NCBI GenBank assembly: GCA_003971905.1
Contig: RSEE01000076.1
Span: forward strand, 186,001 to 250,000
Direction: 5' to 3'
Source: Moniliella sp. 'wahieum'
Lineage: Eukaryota; Basidiomycota; Moniliellomycetes; Moniliellales; Moniliellaceae
DNA length: 64,000 nt
Shown: positions 44,676 to 54,275 of the stretch, piece by piece
Position numbering within the stretch: the first letter of the stretch is position 1
Layout of the letters: each line of letters opens with the position of its first letter
Made by a program: the position numbers and the translations under genes
Notes under the pieces: model-generated
The model's input: only the letters and a program-made list of their open reading frames with translations
The model's database searches: none
What the model was told of the DNA's origin: nothing

Positions 44676-44855
44676 ACGGCTCTTGAGTGCGTCCCCGTCC
44701 TTGGCGTTCTTGTCGCATTCTGCTTGTTCCAGCAGCCGAAGCAGCTCCTTCCCCCGGCGTTCCAGAGGCGTCGCGGTGCTGTAATGCACCACCCTCCGGT
44801 ACGCACTCTGCGCCTCCTGCGTTCCCGTGTCGCGCAGCGGGTGGTCCACCTCCAT
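44454..44855 (-). CDS. small protein encoded by repeat copy B, unknown function
   Basis: A 133-residue frame starting MEVDHPLRDTGTQEAQSAYR and ending GPDLLAIPLVP. The central part RRGKELLRLLEQAECDKNAK is likely helical, and the aromatic-rich part SPWKWFLIRMSTTFIRVHTH is the best conserved against copy A. I recognise no domain. That substitutions against copy A largely keep the residues (I/L, R/H, D/D) argues it is or was a real coding gene. It may be an exon of a longer mobile-element or multigene-family protein, because the homology begins inside the frame, at about codon 61. Confidence 0.55.
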   Translation of the reverse strand: MEVDHPLRDTGTQEAQSAYRRVVHYSTATPLERRGKELLRLLEQAECDKNAKDGDALKSRFPPGFDDAMILRNQDSGQEMFAHWKGLAIDSPWKWFLIRMSTTFIRVHTHYLGCGNGWRAPEGPDLLAIPLVP

Positions 44856-46209
44856 TCCTGATCATCCGATTGCTCCAGACCCCATCACGCGGTAGTTGGT
44901 GCGCTGTGCCCTCCGTCCGCACCTCGTCCCACCCTCTAATAAAGTGTGATGGGTATACAGATAGGTTGATCAGGCTGATCCAGGACGCCTCAGTGCGCTG
45001 GGTCATTGGGCAAGGCATTCCGGACGCGCTCCCGGCCTCCTCTCCCGGCCTCCCCTTCCTCTCCTTTACTTCGTGTTCAGTGTGTGTCGCGGCCACCACG
45101 CTTGTCGCACTTCACTCGATTCAGTACTTTACTATCGCCCTTATTTTCTGGTTTGCTACTCAGGAAGACACTAACCATGAGTGCGGCTAGTATGAGACCC
45201 ACAGCGCAAAACAGTAACTGTCTCTAATACCTCGTCTGTTTAGCTCCTGTGGGCTTTGGTGAGATCCAATCGCTAGTCGACACAATACACAATATTTGGC
45301 CACAGTGACGTATTGAGCTTCCTTTTCTTTCTTCCTTCCTTCCCTGCCTGACTAGTGACTGCCCTCAAAAGTGCTAAACGAGCTGCTAAATTCGCTCATC
45401 TCTTCGCTTGCGACCTTCCAAATAAACGAGAGGGCATCCCTGCGACCAAGGTTGCTTTGGCGAAAGGTACTGGAATATATCCTTCTTGCCCATATTACTA
45501 CTCTGCCTTACTAGGGGAGAGTAAGAGAAGGTTGTTTGGGGGTTGTAGCATCGGGGTATCTGGCCCGGCCTGGGCCACAGTAAGTTCTCGCTCACACGGA
45601 GGATGAGGACGGCGAGGTCTCACCAAATCGGATTGCCATGTAGTAAGTAGCTTACACGCAGAGAACAGGTAGGGTGGGATTCGCGTCGACCGCCATTACT
45701 GCGGCAGCAGAAGAGAGAGATGATGCTATGGCCATGACCACTGGAGAACCCTGCTGAGCAAGCGGGATGCCATGGTACAGCCAACTAGAGATCATGATCA
45801 CGAACGTACCGGATTTGACCCAGACATGGGCTCACGCGCCGAAGTACAAGAGAAAAACGGAGAGAAGTAAACACTACTACACCGGTCCCCCTCGTCCACT
45901 TGCCGCCGCCAGCCTGGCCTAGAAGACGAGGAGGGCGGGTCGAAGGAGGAGGGGGTATTGAGATCCATCAGTTGATCGTCAAGCTTCATCGACCATCGAT
46001 CGACCATTGCTCATGCATCACGCATCACCCGTGGCAGATGGGAGGTGCGACGGTCAGATGTCACGTGTCACAACCCTAGCCGCCGAGCCCGGTGCACAGG
46101 CGGGACACTGACGTAGTGCTTTCCGCCCGCACGGACCGTTGCGCGGGCGAGCTGAGCCGCTGGAGCTTGCTGCCGCCCCACCACCGCCTCCCCCTGCCTG
46201 CCTGTGCCG
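44856..46209. other. spacer
   Basis: No gene is recognised in 1.35 kb. ATCGACC/ATCGATCG words occur near 45,985-46,005 and GTCACGTGTCAC at 46,058, shortly before the capping protein gene. Confidence 0.5.
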
Positions 46210-47830
46210 ATGGAGAGCCTGGATTCGTCAGTGACGGCGTTGGCGGCGCTACTGCGCCAGACGCCGCCTGGGCAAGTGGCCAAGGTGTACCATGACCTGC
46301 GTCTGTTGCTCGAGGGCAGTGCGGTACCCGCTGCGTCGGAGCAGTTGCGCGCGGCAGCCTGGCCCGTGCTGAGCCAGTACAACACCGAGCAACTTATCAC
46401 TGTCAAGCCCCCCGACCAACCGGGCGCCGCGCCAGCCCATCCGCTCATCATTTCCCCCGCTGGAATCATCTCTCCCTCTACCACCGATGCCGACACGGAG
46501 GAGGCGGCACGCTTTGCCGACCCGCGCACCCAGACCAGTTATGCGTTTGACCCTCTCCGCTTGGTACGTTGGACATTGGGCCCTCTCCCCCCCTCTCCCC
46601 CTCCCTCCCAGCACGAACCAGGTCCTGGACTGACTCAAGGGCGTGTGTGAATGTCCTGCAGCGCTTGTCAGATCCACAGCCGATCGTAGTGAACGAGGCG
46701 TACGAGCAGTTACGCCAGGCCCTCGATACTGCCGCGAGCCAGTACGCGAGCCACTTTTACCAAGATGGCGTCACGTGCACCTTTGTCCAGGCCGCGGTCG
46801 AGCCCGAGGCAGAACCGGAGCCCGAGCTGCCGACGGAGCCAGCGGCGGATGGTGTGGATGGCGCAACGGAGGTTGAAGTCCAAGCGGAGAAGGAGGGCCA
46901 TGTACCGGTTCCCCAACCCGCGGAGGCAGAGGACGCTGACGTGGCTGGAGAGTCGGATCCGACGCTGGCAGCGCCCAAGGCGGAGTTGGAGACAGAGTCG
47001 TTCCAGGAGCAGGAGAAGGAGGAGGCGCAAGAGGAAGCACAGGACAAGGCGCAGGAGGAGGAGCAGGAGATACTTTCCTAGCCAAGGAATTGGAACAGAC
47101 TCACCTGGACCCTGAAGGCGCTGAGCAACAGGCCAAGATTGAGGCGATCGAGCGGGGTCAGCCTGGCGACCTCCCGAGCCCAGGAGAGGAAGGCAAGGCG
47201 GAGGAGCAAGTGGAAGCACAACCGAAGCGGAAGCCGAAGCGCAGCCCGTTTCGCCAGCTGCACCTCGCGTCCCCTCTGGCGCACCCACGTTTACCGTACA
47301 CTTGGTTGGCAACCGGTACAACCTGGTCAACTTTTGGGCTGGCCGGTGGCGCTCCAGCTACGTGTTGGCCCTGCCTAGTGCCGCGGAGGCCGCGGAGGCG
47401 GGGACGGAGATCAAGTCGGTAACGGTGCGGGGTACGGTGCAAGTGCATGTGCATTACTTTGAGGAGGGAAATGTCCAACTGTCTGCCGAGCATGCGCCCG
47501 TGCTCACCGTGCCGACGCAGGTGGATGTGGCAGCGGTGCTGGCTGGCTCGGCGGCGGGGGAGGCGTACACAACCTTAGCCAACGAGGTGGTGCGTGCGAT
47601 CAAGGCGGACGAGCAGGCGTACCATGCGGCACTGGAGACAACGCTGACCGAGTTGTCGGAACGTACGTTCCGCGCTCTGCGTCGGCAGCTGCCTGTCACC
47701 AAGCAGAAGGTTGACTGGAATCGGGTATGTGGCGCTCCTCCTCCTGTGGCGAGTTGTGGAACTGACGTGTAGGTACGTGCTTGTGTCGCAGGCGGTGAGC
47801 TACAATCTGGCGGACGACCTCAAACGGTAG
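46210..47830 (+). CDS. F-actin capping protein alpha subunit with acidic insert
   Basis: Caps actin barbed ends as a heterodimer with the beta subunit. The ATG at 46210 gives MESLDSSVTALAALLRQTPP, then AKVYHDLRLLLEG, SQYNTEQLITVK, HPLIISPAGIISPS and RFADPRTQTSYAFDPLRL. Intron 46564-46661 is followed by RLSDPQPIVVNEAYEQLRQA and QYASHFYQDGVTCTFVQ. An insert of about 160 residues (46,793-47,285) rich in Glu, Ala and Pro follows, for example EQEKEEAQEEAQDKAQEEEQ. The family fold then resumes: PTFTVHLVGNRYNLVNFWAG, RWRSSYVL, GTVQVHVHYFEEGNVQL and LPVTKQKVDWNR. Intron 47725-47791 precedes the last exon AVSYNLADDLKR, stop at 47828. Two frame changes lie inside the insert (~47,078 and 47,230). Total about 485 residues against roughly 270 in other species. 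Confidence 0.9.
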
Positions 47831-48059
47831 CGCTTGCTCCCTTCCAATCTACTAGTCTTCTCTCCATGCAAGGCAGAGACCATTTGTTACAGCGTTGGTA
47901 TGAACATGACACAGAAGCACGTGGCAGGGGTGAGGTGAGGAGAGAGGCAGCTGGTCCCGGCCATGGACGAGTGCAAGGCAAGTTAAGAATAGAACAGGCA
48001 TATAGGGGCAAGTGAACTGCACAAAAGAAGTTCCAGTCTCAATCACATCACGGTCCATC

Positions 48060-49881
48060 TTAGGGCAGCGGAACGTTGTGCGAGGTCCAGTGCTCGGTTT
48101 TGATTAGGTCGGCAGCGCGCTCGGCGACCATGAGAATGGTGAGCATGGGGTTCACAGTGGGCAGGACGGGGAGGACCGACGCATCACAGACACGCAACCC
48201 CTTGAGCCCGACCACGCGCAAATCCTTCTCGTCCACCACCACCGTTTCGTCCGGCTTGCCCTGTTCGGCCGTGACAATGCCATCCCGGCGCACGGCACCT
48301 GGCGTACCCATGCGGCAGGTACCGGCAGGGTGGTAGACCGTGTGGTGGGCAGCGCGGGCAAATGCACTGAGCTCCTCGTCAGTCTGCACCTTGGGTCCAG
48401 GCGCAATCTCTTCGAGCAAGTGGTGTTCCAGGGGTTCGGTCTGCGCAATCTTGCGGCAGGCCTTGATGCCCTCAACGAGAATACGTTCGTCGTACTTGCG
48501 CTCGTCTTCAAAGTAGTTAAAGTCAATCAAGGGCTTGTCGCGCGGGTTGTTGCTGGCCAACGTCAGCTCGCCACGGGCCTGCGAACGGGGAATGTTGGGC
48601 GTCATGCAGAACGCATAGGGAGGCAACTTGTACCCCATTGGCTCCAAGTTCATGCCAAACACGACTTGGTAGCAGTGCGCCATCAGGTTAGGCTGTTTCT
48701 TGTGCAGTTCCTCGCTCGGCTCGAATTCCGACGGCACGCGGAGGAAAAAGGCAGCATCCGACGTCATCACCGTCTCGTCCGGCTTGGGCGCGTCCTTTTC
48801 AGCCACCGACCACATGCAGATCGTCTCGGGGTGGTCGGACAAGTGCTTGCCCACACCGGGCAAGTCGTGCTTAACTGGAACGCCCACCTTGTTGAGCTCG
48901 GCCGCAGGACCAATACCACTGAGCAACAGCAGACGCGGCGAGTCAATCGCGCCCGCACACACAATCACATCGTGCTTAGCATGAATGCTGAACCGACTCT
49001 GCTCCACCCCGCTGACGCATTGGACGCCACTGACGCGCTTGGCGTCGGTCGGGTCAAAGAGCAGCTTCTCGGCCCACGTCTCGAGGAACAGGTGAAGGTT
49101 GCGACGGGCACTCCGACCGGCGTGGGGCATGATGGGGTGCAAGTAGGCGGTAGATGCGCTGCTGCGGTCGTGGTTGTAAGGGTCGTAACTGATCGAAAGG
49201 AAGCCAACGCCATTGCCGCCAGCGGGGGCAAACCCGTCGTTGTGCACGATAGCAGCGTTGAAGTCGGACATGATGGGCGCATTGCATGCGGTGCTGGTCG
49301 CGGCGACCCAGTCACGAGTAATCTCGTTGCGGTGCTGGCCCTGGACAGGGACGGTGTTGAGCTTGAGCTTATCGCCGTAGGGCTGGATCTTGCTCGCCGC
49401 CCACGAGGGGCAGTTGTGTTGCTGGGCCCACCAGTCCAGATCCTCCTTTAGCGGGCGGAAGGAGATGAGGGTGTGTGGCTGGAGCAGCCACCGAGGACAC
49501 GAGCGCGACTGTGGTGGATGTTGCTGTTACCGCGGGGCTGCTCGGTGGTGGTGTAGTTGTAGTCGTACGGGCCCTCGAGCATCTCGAGCCAGCGACCCAG
49601 GTTCAGGGCCACGTCCAGGCCGACGTCCGAGGGGCCGCCTTCAATGACCGCAACACTGACATTTTTGTTCTCCGTCAACCGGTTGGCCAGCACCGCACCA
49701 GCCGTACCTCCACCAACGATGACTAGGCACGGGTAGGATTAGCAGCAAGCGAGCAGGACGGAGAGGAGCGGGGACATACCATAGTCAACTCGAGACGGTC
49801 GCCAGCCTTGGGTGCGGCAGCAAGGTGGCCGCTGATGGTGGCCAGGCGGGCAGCAGCCGCAGCAGCGGTGGGGGACGACAT
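48060..49881 (-). CDS. GMC oxidoreductase (choline dehydrogenase/alcohol oxidase-like)
   Basis: FAD-dependent oxidase or dehydrogenase of the glucose-methanol-choline family. Exon 1 from the Met at 49881 reads MSSPTAAAAAARLATISGHL and ends LELTMDY. The intron at 49723-49779 (GTATGT donor) interrupts just before VIVGGGTAGAVLANRL, the FAD dinucleotide fold. Then VAVIEGGPSDVG, RVLGGCSSHN, HDVIVCAGAIDSPRLLLLSG (GMC signature 2), DLPGVGKHLSDHPE, NNPRDKPLIDFNYFEDERKY, HHTVYHPAGTCRMG (catalytic His region) and VNPMLTILMVAERAADLI. About 590 residues, normal for the family. One base is missing near 49,474, between GGCSSH and LISFRP. No signal peptide is seen, so a cytosolic or peroxisomal site is possible. 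Substrate cannot be assigned: HPAGT and the overall pattern fit choline dehydrogenase-like or aryl-alcohol oxidase-like members. Confidence 0.9.
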
Positions 49882-50608
49882 TGGGGGGGGGTACAAGCAG
49901 ACGGAGACGAAGGGGGAGGGGGGGCGGAGGGGCAGGCGGCGAGAGAGGGAGCGGGGGTTTATATCTGTGTGGTACTTGGGGGGCCGAAGAAAGAGTTCGG
50001 TGAGCTGGGTATTGACGACGGAGGACCGGGTCCTGCGATAGTCGAACGCCCGTCCGACCGGGCCAGCGTTCGCAGGGACACAGCGCTGGTGCGGCGGGCG
50101 GGGGCTGCCGCCTGCTGCCTTCGCGTTCGCTGGGCACAATACACACACTGGCCTCGTGCGGCGCCCGGCAGCGCTTTGCTACCAGCGGCGGTGAGGTTAG
50201 AGTGCATCTGGGCGCAGCGCCAGTCTTGCCTGGTGTGCCGGCTGGCGCTGAGCCTCAGCCTTCCCTGCATTCCCCAGGCACGGGGGCACTCAGCGGGCCT
50301 GCCGCTTCCCACGACACTTGCAGTACTTGCAGGGCTCCAGCAAGTCCCATCGCTGGGGCCGCGGGCTAACTCCTTGCAGCCGCCCCTAGCATTTCAATGT
50401 TGCAGCTGGCCACCTGCCCCAGTAATCATTTCATTTCGATTTAATTTCGCCTGTTTTTTCGCTCCTTTTTTGACGCTGAGCGCAGGCGGCGTAGCCGTGG
50501 CTGGTGGGTGGATGATAGGATGGATCGAGGGAGGGATCGATGGACAGACGCATGGCGGCGGGCAGATGGATGCCCGACAGACCGCTACCATTCGCCAGCC
50601 TTCCCCCC
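49882..50608. promoter_or_regulatory. shared 5' region of GMC oxidoreductase and E2 genes
   Basis: The 727 bp lie between divergent starts. A G-rich run (49,885-49,892) flanks the oxidoreductase start. GATGGATCGAGGGAGGGATCGATGG words lie near 50,518-50,545. A long plus-strand frame crosses the region but has no recognisable protein until the E2 domain begins. Confidence 0.5.
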
Positions 50609-51190
50609 ATGTCTGGTGCAGCCGGGAAGCGCATTGTCAAGGAACTGCGTGCGCTGCGCACCAAGGGCTGCCCGCCGGCATTGCGTTGGTGAGCGTCAGC
50701 GACGAAGCCGCTGGCGGTGGGGCCAGCGCGCTGCCCGAATGGATCTTTTCGCTGCGCGTGCTGGGCAGCTCTGTGTTTGACGGCGAAGAGTTTCGGGTGC
50801 GCGTCAAGTTCGATGCCCACTACCCCTTTGAGCCGCCCGAGGTGACCTTCGTTACCTCCCCGCCGCCCTGGCAAGCACCCATGCACCCCCACATCTACAC
50901 CAATGGTCACATTTGCGCCAACATCCTCGCCGACGAGTGGTCCCCGGCGCTCAGTGTGGAGGCCATTCTTCTCACGCTCCAGAGCATGCTTGCATCGTGC
51001 AAGGTACGCCCCCCCCCCCCCCCTCTGCACGTTTCCCTTCCCCGCCTGCCTCCTTTGTTCCCTCATGGTAGCCCAAGGACTGACGCTCCTTTCAGAACAA
51101 GGAATGGCCACAGGGCAACGACCGATACGTGCGCACCGCACCGAGTAACCCTAAGAAGACACAGTGGGCGTTCCATGATGACACTGTTAG
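50609..51190 (+). CDS. ubiquitin-conjugating enzyme E2, UBE2W-like
   Basis: E2 enzyme; UBE2W members attach ubiquitin to protein N-termini. The ATG at 50609 gives MSGAAGKRIVKELRALRTKG. One base is lost near 50,671, and the next frame continues AGIALVSVSDEA, LPEWIFSLRVLGSSVFDGEE, FRVRVKFDAHYPFEPPEVTF and HPHIYTNGHICANILADEWS. The Cys of HICANIL is the expected active site. Then PALSVEAILLTLQSMLASCK. The intron at 51004-51095 has a GTACG donor followed by a 14-base C run. The last exon reads NKEWPQGNDRYVRTAPSNPK, then KTQWAFHDDT. The HDDT end, where most E2s differ, is typical of UBE2W. The stop is probably the TAG at 51,191-51,193, one base out of frame; if the frame is as written, the protein runs to 51,356. 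Confidence 0.88.
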
Positions 51191-52072
51191 CTTCTGCCCC
51201 TCCCGTTTCCTGCCTTTCCCACATGTACCTCTTTTCCTTGGTTTCGGACACAGCCTCTTGTCTCTTTCCCACTCGGCTGGGACTTGGTGTCGCGGTTCCA
51301 GTCCAAGTCCAGTGGGTCATCTTCTCACTTTCTTCCACATTATGATTGCATCTTGACCGCATTTTGATCTGGCCTACGCGCCTTGTGAACGTACAAATGT
51401 CCATTTTTGCCACATGGGGTAGATTACTGTGGTGTCAGATTACTGTGGTGTCGTGCCCCTCCAAACACACGTTGCTTTTTGCGTCGGGAGTTGTACCCCC
51501 TGGGGCTGCATGAAGAACAGGAGCCAATCGAGGCGACACGTTAGGCAGGAAGGGTAGGCGAGCAGTACAAGCACACATGTTAAGAGGGGGCTGTATAGAG
51601 CAGAGTGAGGGTAAACGCGAGAGGATGAGAATGAGGATGAGCATGAGCATGAGAGTGAAGGTAAGGGTGAGGGCGAGGAGGCAGGGTCGGTGACCCTATA
51701 TAGGTACAGGTCCTACGGGCACTTTTCTGCCTAATCTTTCTTGCGACGAAAGAGCGGGATGTTAGGTTCTGGGGGGTGCAAAGCAGTCAGTAAAAAGAAA
51801 GGGAAAGGGAAAAGGACGAGTGGATAGGGGCAAGACATGAGGCGAATGTGCCTAGAACAGTGTGCACCCCAGAGCACAACATATTATGCATCTCATCGTA
51901 GTGTTCCCATTGCATGCCGGCGTCTGCTGGATACTGGCCAGGCCTCAAACCAACGTCAAGTCCCAGTCCAAAAGACGCTGGTAGGTCTAACAAAGCCGGT
52001 TCCCGGTGGACGCCTGTTTGCCCTGGAACGAATCCCTTCGCCTGCAGGATGTGAGGATGACAGTGGGTCAGA
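51191..52072. other. spacer
   Basis: A GATGAG/GAGCAT tandem lies near 51,620-51,675. No gene is recognised, though the 3' end of the minus-strand gene at 52-53 kb may extend into it. Confidence 0.45.
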
Positions 52073-53335
52073 TCATCGACAAAGTGAAGGATCAGAGATC
52101 CGATCGACAACGCATAGGATCCAGTCGTCCTGTGTGTAATGAAGCATGTCATTGTTTCGGCCCGCTGCTGTCGACAATACGCAAAGCATCTTCCTCCTCG
52201 ATAACAGCCCTGCTGAGGTTTGGCAAAGGAACGTTGCACGGCGGGGTAGAGCAGACGAGCAAACCCGAGCGAGACAAGGAGTAGGACCAACATGCGCACA
52301 CCACCGTTTGGGTAGTAGTCCCCACTGCAACCGCTCAATCACCACTGTTACCGGTGCCCCTGAAAAGCCCGAGAGAGAAGAAGTTACAAATGCCGACTGG
52401 CACGCCCGGCCATCGTCCCACGCCAGTCGGTCGTACCACCTTTCCCACCACGCCCTCGGCTCACACGGGCGCGCAGGGATGGGGATGGCAGGGGAATGGG
52501 GCACAATGTGCAGGTACACAACCGCGCACGGAGCTTCCTCCACGGCAGGGAGGGATTTGGCCTCCTCAGCATGGGCGCGGGCTCGGCGCTGCGCATGCTC
52601 ATGCGCATGGTGCGCAACATAGTACCGGGACCGGTCGTGAGCCAGAGCGGAGGCCGAGGTAGCACTGACATTACCCTGTGGGGGAAAAGCATCGCGTGCG
52701 CCCCCTGTCGTCACATTTGCCTCAGAGGAGGGGGAGACGATGGATCGGGCGGATTCAGCTCTGCCTGCGCGCTAGGAAGAACGATCGCGCCCGGCTCCTG
52801 ACTGCTGGCTAGCAACATTTTGCGCGGCGAAAGTAATTGCAGATCGAGGTAGATGGGGATGTTGGCCGTGTACTGGCACGCACCGTATAACTCGCTGTGT
52901 GGAAAACCACGAGATCCACCTCAGGGCCCGATCGCGTGGGCTGGATGGGCTGGAGGCAGGGACGGGCAGGGAGGAGGGGAAGTTCGAGGCGCAGCCAGGC
53001 TCCGGAACTGCTGCTGCCGTGTTGACCTTCCAGCTCGGCCGGGACCAAAGAAAACGTACCCATCGGATTGGTGTCGACGTTGAGGGTGGGCCTGCCACAG
53101 AGCCGCTGCAAAATTAGGCCGCTGCACGTCGCAGGAGGGGGAAGCACACGGCACGTACCAGTCTCGGGCTACTTGTTCAGCCGCTTGGGTGTACGCCTGG
53201 CCCGTCTCGTCCAACGGGCAGCAGCGGCCCAAAGCCGCCCATGTCCACATTGGCCCATGAGGTTGGGGCAACGGCCAGGCCAGTGGCCAGGAAGAGGAGG
53301 GTCCATTTCCTCGCCCGGTGTGCCGAGCGCCTCAT
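52073..53335 (-). CDS. unrecognised secretory-pathway membrane protein
   Basis: The Met at 53335 begins MRRSAHRARKWTLLFLATGL, then AVAPTSWA: a basic start, a hydrophobic core and a small-residue cleavage site, so a signal peptide. Next are NVDMGGFGPLLP and ETGQAYTQAAEQVARDW. A probable intron (GTACGT donor near 53,158, CTAATTTTGCAG acceptor near 53,108) leads to LCGRPTLNVDTNPM. Later parts read LYGACQYTANIPIYLDLQLL and a His/Ala/Arg-rich stretch near 52,600. Near 52,270-52,310 the segment RMLVLLLVSLGFARLLYP could be a C-terminal membrane helix, making a type I membrane protein. I do not recognise the family. Frames change several times, so parts of the middle may be read wrongly and the 3' end is not fixed. 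Confidence 0.45.
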
Positions 53336-54275
53336 CTGGGAAAAAGGGGCAGTGGCTGCTGTTGGTGCGGGCTGGCAAAGTACGCCCTTTGTGTTGTGGT
53401 GGTGGTGGGTGCTAGGTGCCCCCCCAGTCGCTTACCTAACGCATGGAGATGGCGGGGGCATTTTACCGTTTCAAAGAGGGCTTTGGAATCTGAAGACAAC
53501 GCGCAGTGGCCCGTGCGTTGTAGTTCGCAGTGCCACCAGGGCTGCTCTTGCTCAAAACGTTCAAGCTTCGGGTGAATGAGCCTGTGTACTCCTGGTGGCC
53601 TGTTGCGCAGTCCTCGGTTGTGGGTCCCAGGTTCGACCGACGGGGCCTGTCGAAGCTTGAAGGTCAGGCTGACCGTTCTCGTTCGATATTCAGTGCGCCC
53701 CCCCAGTCTGGGGTGTGTTGGCTGGATTCGTCGGGAACAAAAGAACACAGCGCGACCCAAAAAAGGCCCAAGGCCTGACTTCTGAGGTCTCGGATGGCAC
53801 ATGCCCCAAACGATGCAAAAGACAGCCTAGTAATCATTAATCATTGCCATCAGTGTGACTATTAGTGACTGGCTGTGCGGCAAGTAGAAACCGGCTGCTT
53901 GCATCATCGTTCGTGGGGGCGGAGTGCCCCGGAGGGCAGTGCGGATTCGATGAGGATCGGATGATCGAGATGATCTCGGTGGTCTGAGATGGAGATGTGA
54001 AAAGGTCGCACAAGGTCACGTGGCCGGAGGGAGACGCCCAGCAGCTACTGAGCCGGTGCTTCACAGCCTCCATCCTACAGACCGGCTGGGTTGCTGGTGC
54101 TGACTGGGAGCGAGAGACGCGAGACGAGCCTGGTGGTTGCTGGTTGCTGGCGAGTGGTTGTGGTTGGTGGCTGTTGCTTCCTGGTTGCTGACTGCTGGCT
54201 GCTGGCTTCTGCGACCGGTTCCTTGTTGCTGGCCCTGCGCATCCTCGCCGCCCAGAGCAGCAGGCAACCCCCCAG
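53336..54275. other. spacer upstream of the KH-domain gene
   Basis: No gene is recognised. A GTTGCTGGTTGCTGGCG-type tandem of TGGTTGC words lies at about 54,085-54,235, possibly in the 5' UTR of the KH gene. Confidence 0.5.

Noticed and set aside
48330-49451. 373-codon plus-strand frame opposite the GMC oxidoreductase
   Set aside because: It lies fully antisense to a gene with clear FAD and GMC signatures and shows no domain of its own.
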